This document shows positions 1-11,764 of a DNA stretch of 64,000 bases, piece by piece. Position 1 is the first letter of the stretch. Each line of letters begins with the position of its first letter. This stretch comes from Hsuehochloa calcarea. Its lineage: Eukaryota > Streptophyta > Magnoliopsida > Poales > Poaceae. The notes under the pieces were generated by a model. It had not been told where the DNA came from. It did no database searches and worked only from the letters and a program-made list of their open reading frames with translations. Location: contig CM070615.1 of the NCBI GenBank assembly GCA_036346395.1, positions 8,251,534 through 8,315,533 on the forward strand, given 5' to 3'. A program made the position numbers and the translations under genes.

Positions 1-485
1 ACGCGGGAGAGTTCGTGGAGAAGACGACGCGACGCGGACGTGGCATCGCGGGCCACCGGCCAACAGAGCAAAGCAAGCGCAGCCACGAGCGAAGCGGCAA
101 TCGAGCGATGCCGATCCAATGGCGGGAGCGAGCGCATGGGTCAATGAGGAGAAATCGGGTCGTGGCGGAATAGTGTTGGGCTTCGGCCCAGCATTGTTCC
201 AGAGCGATTTTCTTTTGGTTTTTCTTTTAAATAAATCCAGAAAATACAAATAGCAAATGATCTTGGAAAAATTCCAGAAAATTCTATAAAATATATCCAA
301 GCATATAGAATCTAAATAAAATAGTTTTGATAATTGTTGATGTTGGGATTAATCACATTAAATCAGTTTGTCCTTAAAGTCCATTTAAGCTTTTTAAATT
401 AATATTCAAATAAATCCAAATGGTGAATTTTTCTCACTTCCACTATTTAAAGGATGATCAAAACTCTGAAAATTGGGATGTTACT
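1..485 (-). repeat. Partial 3' LTR of Gypsy-1
   Basis: The LTR starts (minus strand) directly after the polypurine tract, with AGTAACATCCCAATTTTC. This matches the common gypsy LTR opening TGTAACACCCC if the first T and an internal C have mutated. The rest is AT-rich and non-coding, followed by GC-rich sequence to the window edge. The far LTR end lies outside the window, so length and target-site duplication cannot be judged. Confidence 0.7.
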
Positions 486-503
486 AACCTCCCCCCTTAA
501 GGG
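486..503 (-). other. Polypurine tract of Gypsy-1
   Basis: On the minus strand the purine run CCTTAAGGGGGGAGGTT lies between the integrase stop codon (526-528) and the LTR start. It is the expected primer for plus-strand DNA synthesis. Confidence 0.75.
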
Positions 504-525
504 AATCTCGACCCCGAGATTCAGG

Positions 526-2000
526 CTAGTTAGAGAAAAGACTGGGGAACTTGGCTTTCAACTCTTCTTCACGTTCCCACGTTGCTTCTCCTTCCGAGTG
601 GTTACTCCACCGACTTTGCGTAAACGAACGGTCTTGCTTCAGTGCGCGCTCGCGACATCTAAAATCGACAGTCGTTCTTTGTACGTGAGATCTTCCTTCA
701 GTTCAATTGACTCCAACGGGGTCTGTTCTTCTGGCACACGAAGACACTTCTTCAGCTGAGAGACATGAAAGACATCATGCACTCCTGTTAATGACTGTGG
801 TAGCTCTAACTGGTACGCAACTTCTCCTCGGCGTTCCAAAATCTTGAATGGACCCACATACCTTGGAGCAAGCTTCCTTTGGTGTGGAATCTCTTAACAC
901 CTCCGAGCGGAGTAACTCAAGATACACAAAATCCTCTCGTTCAAAGCTAAGGTCACGACGACGATTATCGGCGATAACTCTTTGCTCGGATCGGCTATCT
1001 TTAGCCTTTCTCGATCATAGCAACTTGTTCTTGGCTTCTGAATAATATCTCGCCCGAACACTACACGCTCAAATTGCTCTCGACCAATTTAATGAAGTTC
1101 TACAGCACAATCGCATAAAGCTTCAAAGGGTGACATTTGCAAACCGCTTGATAATCTGTTGTTGTACGAGAATTCGTGATACGCAAACTCTTATCCCAAT
1201 CGTAGCATTTGCTAAAGCACGTGCTCTCAACATATCTTACAATATCTCGGTTGACTCTTTCGATCATCCATCTGTCTGTGGATGATAAGCGATCAAATTC
1301 GATGAGTTCCTGTGGCTTCATGTAGACTTTGCCGTAAACGAGAGGTGAACCGAGATCCTCGATCCGACACTATCTTCTTAGGCACACCATGCATCGACGA
1401 TTTTTGACATATACAACTCGCCAAGCGGTCTCCGAGTAAGTGGTTTTGACTGTAAGAAATGGGCAACCTTAGTCAAACGATCCACTATTACCCAAATCGA
1501 ATCATAACTTTGATTGAGTCTTGGGTAAACTGTAATAAAATCCATACCGATCTCTTCCCACTTCCATTTCGTATCTTCGGTTGTAGCAAACCCGCTGGTC
1601 TCGATGCTCGCCTTTACTTTCTCGACACACGCCGCATAAGGCAACGAACTCTGCGACGTCTCGCTTTAAGTTTGGCCACCAAAACTTATTCTTAACATCC
1701 TGATACATCTTGGTACTTCCAGGGTGAATCGAATACTTTGAGTCATGGGCTTCCTTCAGAATCAGCTGTCTTAATCCATCAATATCCGGTACATAGATAC
1801 GTCCATTGATCCACAGTATATCATGATCATCCACGGTAAAGTCTTTAAATTTTCCTTCTGCCATCTTCTTCTTGAGGTCGGCAAACTCAGGATCCTTGGG
1901 TTGAGCTTCACGAATCTGTTTCTCCAAAGTAGACTGCACTTCTAGACTGGCCACAAATCCTTCAGAAACAACTTCTAGCTGTAGCTTCTGGAATTCCTCC
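526..2000 (-). pseudogene. Gypsy-1 integrase (frameshifted)
   Basis: The N-terminal zinc-binding HHCC region is visible near 1640-1770 (HPGSTKMYQDVKNKFWWP, then CGVC). The catalytic core follows in a shifted frame (WEEIGMDFI, VDRLTKVAHF), and the part carrying the last acidic residue is shifted again around 1100-1320 (DRWMIERVNRDI). The C-terminal segment at 639-857 has GPFKILERRGEVAYQL and HDVFHVSQLKKCL, typical of gypsy integrase tails. The last part (about 526-610) ends EATWEREEELKAKFPSLF and a stop. At least three frame changes are needed, so no functional integrase is made from this copy. Confidence 0.88.
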
Positions 2001-2646
2001 TGAAGTTCTGAGCAAATCTCTTTTGCTTCCAAAGCATTGCAGTAGCTCTTACGACTCAGTGCATCTGCAACTACATTGGCCTTACCAGGATGGTAATAGA
2101 TTCCAAGATTATAATCCTTTATTAATTCCAGCCATCTTCTCTGTCTCATATTCAGTCGATCGAGTGAATATATATTTCAGACTTTTATGATCATGTAGAC
2201 TTCACAAATGACACGATGAGATAATGACGTCAAATCTTCAAAGCATGCACTACAGCAGCTAATTCTAAATCATGAGTGGGGTAATTCTCTTCATGAGGCC
2301 TTAATTGCCTTGACGCATAAGCGACAGCTCTTCCTTCTTGCATAAGGACACACCCTAATCCTTGACGCGAGGCATCACAATAGATATCAAAATCCTTACT
2401 GATATCCGGCAAAACCAGCACTAGGACTGAAGTCAAATGTTTCTTCAATTCTTGAAAACTTTCTTCACAAGCTGGGGTCCAAATGAACTTCTTCTCTTTC
2501 TTCAACAATTGCGTAAGAGGCTTAGCAATAGTTGAGAACCCTTCAATGAAACGGCGATAATATCCTGCCATTCCCAAGAAACTACGAATTTGAGTAACCG
2601 TCTTGGACTGCTCCCAATTCATTACAGCTTTAACTTTTCCGGTCAA
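2001..2646 (-). pseudogene. Gypsy-1 RNase H domain (frameshifted)
   Basis: This continues from the RT after a frame change near 2640. The segment VKAVMNWEQSKTVTQIRSFL and GYYRRFIEGFSTIAKPLTQL is the RT-RNase H connection. FDIYCDASRQGLGCVLMQ carries the first RNase H aspartate, and ENYPTHDLELAAVVHALK the next acidic residue. A second frame change near 2150-2230 leads to LGIYYHPGKANVVADALSRK, which closes the domain. RNase H degrades the RNA strand of the RNA-DNA hybrid during reverse transcription. Confidence 0.9.
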
Positions 2647-3752
2647 TCGCTACTTCTACTGCCATCACATGACCGAGGAAATCAACTTTCTTCTTCCAAA
2701 AGTCACACTTGCTAAACTTGGCATACAACTGATGCTCTCTGAGCTTCTCTAGGATTAATCTCAAATGGTCTGCATGCTCTTCTTTTGACTTTGAGTATAC
2801 CAAAATATCATCAATAAACACTACTACGAACTTATCCAAATATTCAATGAATACTTTGTTCATCATGTTCATGAAATAGGCAGGGGCATTAGTCAGACCA
2901 AACGACATGACTAAAAACTCATAATGTCCATACCGAGTTGAGAAAGCGGTCTTTGGTACATCCTTAGGACAGATCTTCAACTGATGGTATCCTGATCGCA
3001 GATCGATCTTGGAGAATACTCCGGCTCCTTTCATCTGGTCGAACAGATCATCGATTCGGGGCAATGGGTACTTGTTCTTGATGGTAACTTCATTGAGAGA
3101 ACGATAATCGATACACATCCTCATGCTTCCATCTTTCTTCTTGACAAACAAAACTGGCGCTCCCCATGGCGACGAACTAGGTCTTACAAAACCTTTCTCC
3201 AGTAGTTCTTCTATCTGCTTCTTCATTTCCACAAGTTCATCGGCTCGCATCCGATAGGGTCTCTTGGAAATTGGTGCTGTTCCTGGCACTAGATCAATGA
3301 CAAACTCAATGTCACGGTCCGGTGGCATTCCTGATAATTCTTCTGAAAATACGTCCGGGTAATCTCTGACTACAGGTACATCTTCCAAGGAAACTATCTT
3401 CAGATTGTTGACTACCAAATATCCATCACGTACTGAGGTGGCTAGGAACTCCACTTTCTTTCCAGTGGTATCCTCAATTGTTACGGCTATTCGGCCACAA
3501 TCTAGCACTGCTTTATGTTTGGATAACCAATCCATACCAAGGATTACATCTATGGTCCGAGTGTCTAGAACTATTAGGTTGGCTAGAAACTCAACTCCAG
3601 CTATGAGTAACCTAGCTCCTAAATATCCAACTTTAGAACTTAGCTCTGCTCCAGGCGACTGGACTAACAGAGTATGCTTAAGATGCATAACTTCCAATTT
3701 GTTCTTAGTTGCAAAAACTCCAGAAACAAACGAATGCGAAGCTCCAGAATCA
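2630..3752 (-). pseudogene. Gypsy-1 protease and reverse transcriptase
   Basis: The aspartic protease active site is read as LLFDSGASHSFVS near 3715-3755, followed by the flap-side motif VILGMDWLSKHKAVLDC. The RT follows with WGAPVLFVKKKDGSMRMCID, YPLPRIDDLFDQMKGA, FSKIDLRSGYHQLKI, TAFSTRYGHYEFLVMSFGL and the catalytic box VVFIDDILVYS (FIDD, a normal gypsy variant of YxDD). The open frame from 3697 to 2630 covers 355 codons without a break. A +1 shift just upstream of the protease DSGAS and another at the RT end isolate it from gag and RNase H. Confidence 0.93.
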
Positions 3753-4087
3753 AACAGTAATCGATGCGTGTATCGAATTTACTAGAAACTTACCCAGTAC
3801 AACATCGGGTGCTTCCTGAGCTCCTTCCAGAGTAACGTGGTTGACACGGCCTCTGACCATTGATTGCGGTGCTCCTTCGGATTGACCGGTAGCTTGAGAA
3901 GTTCCTTGATAGTTGCCTTGTACTGGCATCTTGGCTGGTGTGTTCCCAAGGTTGAAGCGTACTGGAGTGATAGTCCCATTCTGCGGATATCAATTGGCGA
4001 AGTGCCCTGGCTGACGACAGGTAAAACAAACTCTGGGTACATTCTGCTGATTGTTTCCCGGGGTGGGGTTGACTGGTGCAGGGTTGA
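3753..4087 (-). pseudogene. Gypsy-1 gag C-terminal fragment with broken zinc knuckle
   Basis: On the minus strand the sequence reads NVPRVCFTCRQPGHFAN followed by a TGA stop (3990-3992) and Tyr. The CCHC knuckle of this family normally continues with Arg then Cys, so two transitions (CGA to TGA and TGT to TAT) removed both the read-through and the fourth zinc ligand. A Gln/Gly-rich linker follows (about 3790-3980) up to the protease, with a frameshift near 3752. The N-terminal gag is missing because the element ends at about 4083-4087. Confidence 0.85.
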
Positions 4088-4890
4088 AAAATGATAAGAA
4101 ATTTTTTGCTAGAATTTTATCTCATCAACCTAGAGCTTTCATAAGACATGGTCGTCTAGAAAAGAATAAATCTGGACTAGGATTTATTTCACATGCTCAT
4201 CATCATCATGTTCCTAGACATGATGCATCTCATGTTCGTGTAACCATTTCTCATGATAGAACTTCAAGTAGGATCAAGGTTATCAATTATGCTCTATATA
4301 CTACTCGCAGACATGTGTCTCAGTACTGGGTTCCCAAGTCATGTTTAACTAACCCCAGTATTGACACACATCGATCTTTTGTGCCTTAATTTTCAGGATC
4401 GCCGTGGAAGGGGGAAGAGCACGTGGTTCGTCGACTCCGGGTGTTTATGCCACATGACTGGAGACTCAAGATGGTTCACCTCCTTCACGCGGGCGATGGG
4501 TGACGACTTCATCACCTTTGGAGATGATACACAAGGGTGGATTGAAGGAACAGAATCGATCAGGGTGAATGACAAGTTCATCCTTAAGGACGTCGCCCTT
4601 GTGGACAAGCTAAGGTACAACTTGCTTTCTGTCTCACAGCTTCTTGATGATGGCTATGATACTATATTTAAGAAAAATACTTGTCGTGTGCTTGATTCAG
4701 CTGGTGAGCTCGTTTTTGGGATTTCTAGAGTTGGTAGGATTTTTGGAGCTGACTTTTCTGAATCTCTTGCTGGATCTCTCAAATGTTTGATTGCATCTTC
4801 TTCTGAGTTTTGGCTTTGGCATCGTCGTTTGGGGTACATTGGTTTTGATCATCTGACGCGAGTTAGCAACCTTGATCTCATGAGAGGTTT
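4083..4890 (+). pseudogene. Copia-D gag end, protease and pre-integrase domain
   Basis: Positions 4083-4389 encode the gag/pol linker (His-rich stretch SHAHHHHVPRHDASH, then QYWVPKSCL). After a frame change near 4390 the copia protease follows: TWFVDSGCLCHMTGDSRWF, with the active-site Asp-Ser-Gly. The family's usual SRH is LCH here. The region then gives GDDFITFGDDTQGWIEG, KFILKDVALVDKLRYNLLS and the GAG-pre-integrase motif LWHRRLGYIGFDHL, which supplies the first zinc ligands of integrase. The reading stops at 4890 where Copia-A is inserted. Confidence 0.9.
4886..4890. other. Left target-site duplication of Copia-A (ggttt)
   Basis: The five bases ggttt precede the LTR start TGTTGGACCG and recur at 15800-15804 after the other LTR. 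The Copia-D coding frame is restored if one copy is removed. Confidence 0.93.
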
Positions 4891-6673
4891 TGTTGGACCG
4901 TAAAGGCGACTAGAGGGGGGGGTGAATAGGAGCACGCTCACTTTTTCACAAATTATGAACTCAATACAATTTCACTCCAGTAGCTATTAGAAAGCTATGA
5001 AGATCAATATACCAAGACAAATGAAGACTAGTATTGAATCCAATAAAACCCCTAAGCAATGCGACAATAATCACAAGAATCAAAGCAACACAAGCATCGC
5101 GGTCGACCTCAGTAGGAACCGTTGGACCGATTGTCGGGCGGTCGGACCATTGTTATATTGGCGGTCGGACCGCCCAAATCGGTCGGACCGGTGGTGATGG
5201 GCGGTCGGACCGGCGATCTACGTAACCGATCCAAACAAGAAAATCAGCCCGATGACGGTTGCAATTAGGTCTAACTTTATATTCTCAACTCCAAACTTCA
5301 CGAAACTTTGCACACACCTTCTCTATGCTATTGAGGACCTATTCCAATCGAATATTATGATAATTCTTGGAACGATCTTGAGCAATTGTCAATTGATTAA
5401 TGTAAGGTCTAAAACCGCAAGAACGAAAACTTGATCCTATTGCTTGTTCGTGAGTGATTGATGATCAAGATGATGCTAGATAGATTCACACATATCACAG
5501 CAAGCTAATTCACATGAAAGAATCAATCACAAACTCGCGGATCAAAGAAAGCCCTAAAAACACGAAATTGAGAGCAAGAACGAAAAGAGACTTATCTCAA
5601 GCAAACCTTGCATAGATTGATTTCGTGGTTGATGCTGGATTACATCCACACCATCATGGATCAGTAGACAATCAAGGATCACGAAATTCTCCTCAAACCA
5701 TGAAAAGCCCTAGCCTCCACCTCAACTCCCCTAAAGACAATTAGGGTTTTGAAACATAAACAGGCGAGAGAGAGAGAGGTGCAGCCACCATCTCCTCCTA
5801 TTTATAGTGGAGGCCTAGACTCCTAGGGTTTGACTCAATTGGGCTCCCGTTAAGGCCCACTAACAAACGGGTCACACACGCACGCTTCGCGAAGCGCCGT
5901 CTTTAACCTTTTGACCTAAACCGCTTCACCATGCGACATGGATTCGCCAATAGGTCACCCTTGTCCATCTTGTGTCACGCTTGAGTCGTTGACTCACCCG
6001 CATCGCCGATCGCTCGACCTCAACTCTTCAAGTCTAGTCCCGATTCTCCTCGCTTTGACCGTCGTTGACCACCAAGCTACCGCACAACCACGCATAAGAA
6101 AACACGAATTCGGGAACAAGTTCTTCACAACTTGACCCATGTTAGTCAAAACATGCATCATGCAAATCATATGCCATGAAACCAATGACTTTGACCTAAC
6201 AAATCAACATCGCCACGAAGTTGGCGGACATTCAAGTTACTACGGTCCGACCGCTCCAGTGAGCGGCCGATCGCCCCATGGCCGGCCGGACCGCTTCCTC
6301 GTGAGCGGTCGGACCGCCCCTTAGGACTTAGCCAAATTCAAGCTCCCAAATTCAAACCTTCCGAAACTTTAAACCAATAGAACTTTTCACCGAGACTCCA
6401 AAATCATGAGACCAAGCGCATTAGGATCCCCTTACTTGTCTACAACACCTATTTTTGGCCCACTGATTTGAACATTTTTGGTCATCGCCGTCCGATCATT
6501 TCACCGCCGGTCCGACCGATATGGGACCGGTCGGATCGCCGTGCAAGGACCGGCCGGACCGCCCGAGCAAGAAGCTCGTAACATTGTCGAAAACGCTGAA
6601 ACGACAAACCGTAAACGCCATTGCCAATTGTCACATCATCATAAGATCCGAGCATATCCCCATGAAATCCACA
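4891..6673 (-). repeat. 3' LTR of Copia-A
   Basis: It matches 14032-15799 along its length. On the minus strand it begins TGTGGATTTCATGGGGATA and ends CGGTCCAACA. A TATA box CTATAAATAG lies at 5808-5799 (minus). Two clusters of the palindromic motif GGTCGGACC flank it: one on the U3 side (about 6240-6320 and 6490-6560) and one on the U5 side (about 5098-5221). Confidence 0.93.
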
Positions 6674-8492
6674 ATCTCCCTTGATGAACACATTGGCAAT
6701 TATCCGTAAAATGTAAGTAAGAGGTTTGAAAACGAAGTTTACTCGCAGCAGACAAAGGCACAACTTGGTCCATAAGCAAGAAAAAGCAATGAAAATGACC
6801 AAGCCGGCATCGTAATAGTATAGGCATGTGAGACAAAGCAAAAGTAAGCATAAAAACTTTAATTTCGTAAACGGGTCAAAATTCTCACATAAGGTCCATA
6901 TGAAAGAACAATTGTTCAATTGACCTATGATCATTGTGAAGATAAAAGAATGCAATTCAAGTTCGAATTTTCAATAAGACAATAAGAATGCAACTCAAGA
7001 ACTCCCCTCACTATGATCATCAAATTTCAAATTTTCGTTTCTCCCTTTATATAAACTTCTCCCCAATCTTCTCATTAACACATCTTCTCCAAATAAGAGT
7101 AGCAAAGAAATATTACACATCTTCTCCCAAAGAAATATCTTTTCATTTAATTACACATCTTCTCCCCTTTGACAATGGATTCATCAAGGAATCACGCCTT
7201 CCTCTCATCCAGGATAACAAATAGAGAATAAAAGAAGAAGCGTAAACAAAAGAAGTATAAAGAGGAGTATGCATGAAGTGCAATGGAGTGGCTTCAATTT
7301 TTTGTATTTTTCAATTTTTGATAAGAAGCTTTGAGATTACCCAAAAGAACAATGTAGTTTCTCTAATATTGCACAAACAAAGATATCAAGCCCGATAACG
7401 CTAGCAAGATCATGGTAAGACATATATATCAAAGCTAAGCACAAAGGCTCAAAAGTAAAGTATTAGATTTTATCAATTTAAGCAACGCTCAAATTCAAAG
7501 AAGTTCATCAACAGGATCCTAAAGTGAAATTGGCCATATCAAATCACAAAGTGAGATCAAAATCTAACAAAGACCACAAGAAGAGTCAATCAAGTCCCGT
7601 ATTGAATCATTTTGCTCAATATTTTGTAAACGCCATTTGTCAACATTTTTCTCATTTGCATTGAATATTGAAGTTGACTAATGATCTAACTTAGTGACAA
7701 GATCCGGACTAGGAGCCATCCACAAACTCATCCTAAGCTTCACCAAAAGTTGATGAAAGGTATATCTTAGTAAAGAAGATCCCGGACTAGGAGCCATCCA
7801 CAAACTCTTTCTAAGCTTCTACCGGGCGACAAATCTTGAGGTTCATGTCATTTCGACAAGCAATCCCCATGAGATCGTCTGTTCATCAAACTATCTCCAA
7901 GTTCATGTCATTTGACAAGGCCTCGTAAGAATAGTTTGGCACAATTTAAGCATAAGACAATCTTGATTTTCATTTTTCACAAGAGCAATTTTAGAATCTC
8001 AAGAACACAAAAGCTCAAGTAATGGTCAATTTTAGATCAAAGAGCTAACAAAGCAATTCGACAGGCCAATGTCACAAGAGGAGCACTAATTGCGCAACTC
8101 GCTAAAACATCCACAAATTGCAATTTCTTAGTTTGAGTTGTTTAAAAGATTCTAGCTCATATAGCAAAGACTTAGCTACACATGTAAAAGCATGATAATT
8201 TTAGCAAGTCAAAGAACTAGACATGACATTGAGCAAGAATTGAAATACAAAACTCCAAAGGGTAATAGGCAAAGCTTCATCAATTTTAAAAGATAAGTAG
8301 AAAATCTTATATTACAATGCATCTTTTGGATTTTTCATACCACTTGTTGTATTTTTCATATGAATGCAATATGACACAATGAGATGCAATTAAAAGCCTA
8401 AAATCTAAAAAGTTCAAAAGATCACTAAGTTCGTAAAAAGAACAATAAAAGATCAAAAGAACAAAGAAAGATAAGAAAAGATCAAACTCCCC
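6674..8492 (-). other. Copia-A 3' non-coding region with multiple polypurine tracts
   Basis: No coding frame is supported between the RNase H stop (8493-8495) and the 3' LTR. The minus strand carries repeated purine runs: next to the LTR (6674-6690), around 7000-7015, 7075-7165 and at 8484-8492. It also holds a directly repeated block (about 7700-7745 and 7780-7825) sharing GGACTAGGAGCCATCC on the plus strand. The same block arrangement occurs in Copia-C and Copia-D, so it is inherited structure. Confidence 0.8.
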
Positions 8493-10188
8493 TCAAACCA
8501 ACCCATAAGGATAAATTACCCTAACTCACTTCTTAAGGAGGAAAATCTGTTTGATCTAAAGGCTTGGTAAGAATATCCGCCAATTGAGCTTCTGACTCTA
8601 CAAAGTGCATCACAATATCACCTTTTTCAACATGATCTTTAAGGAAGTGAAAGCGAATGTCTATGTGCTTAGTCCTAGAATGTTGCACTGGTTTTTAGCA
8701 ATATTAATAGCGTATGTTATCACGTAAAAGAGGAACACTAGCAAAGTTTAACCCATAATCTTTCAAAGTAGACGCCATCCACAAAATCGCTACAACAACT
8801 AGCAAAGCCTACATACTCCGCCTCAAAGAGTGGATTGTGCAATGTAAGACCGCTTCCTAGAAGACCAAGATACAAGAGAAGTGCCTAGGAAATGACAGTG
8901 CTCGAGGTACTCTTCCTATCTAACCGACACCGCAAAATCGAATCAAAACCTCTAATGGACAAAGTCAAGAGCAGAATACCAAATGCCATATAAGAGGGTA
9001 GAGTGTAAATACCGAATATGCGCTTAACGGCTTGGCGATGGGAAGTTCTCTGAGACGCTCAAATCTTGCACAAAGACATACCGTGAAGTGAATGTCCGGC
9101 CTCGAGGCCGTCGATACGTGAAGGGAGCCGATCATGTCATGCAGATCGCGTTGATCCACGACTTCTCCTTCCTCATCCGATCCAAAATCGAATGGTTGCC
9201 ATGGGAGTGGAAATTGGCTTGCAGCCACCCATGTTGAAGCGTTTGAGTAGATCTTTAGTGTATTTCGTCGATGGATGAAAGTTCCTTCCTTGCATTGCTT
9301 GATTTGAAGTCCCAAAAGTAATTAAGCTCTCCCATCATACTCATCTCAAATTCCTCGACATAGTGTCGTAAAAGTCGAAACAAGAGCATTAGAGGAACCA
9401 CCAAAAATAATATCATCCACGTAAATTTGAGCAAGCAAGAAGTCATTTCACGCCTAAGAATAAATAGAGTTTTATCCACTTTACCCATCTCAAAATTATT
9501 TTTAAGCAAGAAGGTCTTAAGTCTATCATACTGTGCTCTAGGGGCTTGTTTAAGACCATACAATGCTTTAGATAGCTTGAAAACACGATTTGGATATTTA
9601 GGATCCTCAAAACCGTGGGGTTGCTTAACATACACTTCCTCATCTATGAAACCATTTAAAAGGCACTTTAACATCCATCCGATATAATTTAAAACCTTTG
9701 ATGCAGCAAATGCAAGGTAATGCGAATGGCTTCTAGTCTAGCAACAGAGCAAATGTCTCATCAAAATCTAACCCTCAACTTGGTCAAACCCCGAGCTACT
9801 AATCTGCCTTATTTCTAACCACGTAACCATCCTCACCTTGTTTATTCTTAAACACCCAACGGGTTCCTATAACATTATGACCACTAGGAGGTTCTACTAG
9901 GTTCCAAACTTTATTTCTTTCAAAATTCTCTAATTCCTCATGCATGGCATTTACCCACCTAGAATCGATAAAGCATGTGATATATCGCAGGTTCAAAAGA
10001 AGCAACAAAAGCCGAATGAGAGTAGAGATTTGGATCATTATACCCGAGCGAGTGACTCGCTCATGTAGATTACCTATTATCTGCTCCGAGGATGCCGTCT
10101 CAATGCGGCGGAGCGCCCGGTGAGATGTCGCTTTCTTCGACCTCCGCAGTATCGCCGACGATGATGATGCAAGCAGAGCCTCAATCAA
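8493..10188 (-). pseudogene. Copia-A reverse transcriptase and RNase H (many frameshifts)
   Basis: Minus-strand segments give MHEELENFERNKVWNLVEPP, NVIGTRWVFKNKQGEDGYVV, VFKLSKALYGLKQAPRAQYD, FEMSMMGELNYF and LHDMIGSLHVSTASRPDIHF. These are in the order of the RVT_2 domain of copia elements and its RNase H. The catalytic YVDD region near 9400-9420 is frame-disrupted. RNase H between about 8500 and 8960 is recognisable by comparison with Copia-D but scattered over frames. The stop codon is at 8493-8495, followed at once by a purine tract. Confidence 0.85.
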
Positions 10189-11118
10189 GGTGAAGTAGAC
10201 GAGCGTGTTCTTGTATCAATATGGGCGCCTGCAAGAAGCAGATGAGGGAATGACATTTGCTTCGCCCTCATCTTCCTCCACAAAAATGCTCTCTCACACC
10301 AGAATCATCTCAGAGCAATTGATCTAGCCTGTGGCTAGTCTCATCAAAAGTGACATTACAAGTCTCCCGAATAATGTTAGTCTCAAGATTAAAACTCGAA
10401 AACCCTCGAATGAGCAGATAACCCGTAAATACCCCATCAAAAGTTCTTGACTCAAATTTATCTAAGTTGCCTGCCTTAAGGATAAAACATTTTGATCCAA
10501 AACTCAAAATGCGAAACAGAGGGTTTTCTACCAAAACGAAGCTCATAAGGAGTCTTGCCTAAAGAAGGTCTCAAAAGACACGATTTGCAATATGGCAAGC
10601 AAGAGCAATAGCTTCGCCCAAAATCTCCTGTGTTATACTCATCTAGCATTGTCCTAGCCATTTCGACTAAGGTCCTATTCTTCCTTTCCACCACGCCATT
10701 TTGTTGAGGGACGTGTGGAGAGGAGAACCGATGCTCAATACCACGCCAAAGACAAAAAGAAGCAAAAGAAGTATTTTTGAACTCCGTGCCATTATCACTA
10801 CGAATCGCTCTCAAAGCACCAGAAGCTCGAAGCCAAACGAAGAACAAGGTCATGAAAATAACCAAAAGCTTCATCCTTTGAAGTAAGAAAGAACACCCAA
10901 GTATATCTAGAAAGATCATCGACTATGACAAGAATATACCATTTTCCACCGATCGATCGGACTCTAGCAGACCAACAAGATCCATATGAAGCAACCGCCC
11001 GGTCCGCTACCATAACCATAGTCACAGTAAGGGTGTGAGGCGGCAACTTGTTTGCCATGCCTACTGTGGCGCACATACAAAGATCTTTGATGACTTTGAG
11101 TTTGGGCAAACCTCTCAT
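10189..11118 (-). pseudogene. Copia-A integrase (frameshifted)
   Basis: The core has SIGGKWYILVIVDDLSRYTW with the first catalytic Asp, ALRAIRSDNGTEFKN with the second, and PQQNGVVERKNRTLVEMART with the Glu. The later part reads LGKTPYELRFGRKPSVSHF and LDKFESRTFDGVFTGY. Frame changes occur near 10480-10540 and 10840-10920. Integrase inserts the cDNA into the host chromosome, and the 5-bp TSD of this element fits that action. Confidence 0.88.
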
Positions 11119-11600
11119 AAGATCAAGGTTGCTAACTCGCGTCGATGATCAAAACCAATGTGCCCTAAACGCCGATGCCAAAGCCGTAAATCAAGAAGAT
11201 GTAAGCAAACATTTAAGAGATCCAAAGAAGAGATTCGAAAAATCACCCAAAAATTCTACCAACTCTAGAGATTCCAAACACAAGCTCACCAAGAGAATCA
11301 AGCACACGACAAGCATTTTTCTTAAAAGCAGCCTCATAACCATCATCAAGAAGTCGAGAAATGTAAAGAAGATTATACCTAAGCTTGTCCACAAGAGCGA
11401 CATCTTTTAGAATGAATTTGTTGTTTACCCTAATTGATCCTGCTCCTTCAATTCGCCCTTGTGTATCATCTCCAAAGGTGATGAAGTCATCACCGTTGCT
11501 CGCGTGAAAGAGGTGAACCATTTTGAGTTCCCGGTCATGTGGCGTGAACATCCGAGTCAACGAACCACGTGTTCTTCCCTTTCCGCGGTAATCCTAAAAA
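11119..11600 (-). pseudogene. Copia-A protease and pre-integrase region
   Basis: The minus strand gives GDDFITFGDDTQGRIEGAGS, KFILKDVALVDKLRYNLLYI and RVLDSLGELVFGISRVGRIF, collinear with Copia-D. The protease active site near 11550-11580 reads WFVDS then shifts frame where family members have DSGCSRHMTG. The pre-integrase WHRRLGHIGFDH part is near 11130-11190 in another frame. Confidence 0.82.
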
Positions 11601-11764
11601 TCAAGGAGCAAAAGAACGATGTGTCTCAACATCGGGATTAGATAAACAAGATTTAGGAATCCAAAGATCGAGACACACGCCCGCAAGGAGTATACAAACC
11701 GTAAGTACTATCCTTGATTTCATTTAACATTCGATTATGAGCAATGTTTAACTTAACATGAGAC

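Larger units (their letters stand above)
1..4087 (-). mobile_element. Ty3/gypsy LTR retrotransposon, 5'-truncated (Gypsy-1)
   Basis: Read on the minus strand, the order is end of gag (zinc knuckle), protease, reverse transcriptase, RNase H, integrase, polypurine tract and the beginning of a 3' LTR. This protease-RT-RNase H-integrase order defines Ty3/gypsy. The LTR runs off the left edge of the window. The 5' half (5' LTR, primer site, gag N-terminus) is missing because the sequence changes at about 4083-4087 to an unrelated plus-strand copia element. Several frameshifts and one stop in the zinc knuckle show that the copy is dead. The family looks chromovirus-like from the integrase C-terminal motifs; no finer assignment is attempted. 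Confidence 0.93.

Noticed and set aside
2630..3697. Gypsy RT as an endogenous pararetrovirus
   Set aside because: Protease-RT-RNase H is followed by an integrase and an LTR, and no movement protein or coat motif is present; it is an LTR retrotransposon.
4183..4245. His-rich stretch in the Copia-D gag/pol linker as a possible metal-binding motif
   Set aside because: It comes from CATCAT repeats and corresponding positions in Copia-A and Copia-C are not His-rich.
5098..5221. Regularly spaced GGTCGGACC repeats as a CRISPR-like array
   Set aside because: Repeats are short, unequal in spacing and palindromic, inside a plant LTR with a matching partner LTR; no cas-like gene exists.
6482..6955. 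157-codon minus frame with hydrophobic runs
   Set aside because: It spans the LTR boundary and 3' non-coding part of Copia-A, has no family motif, and its equivalents in Copia-C are not open.
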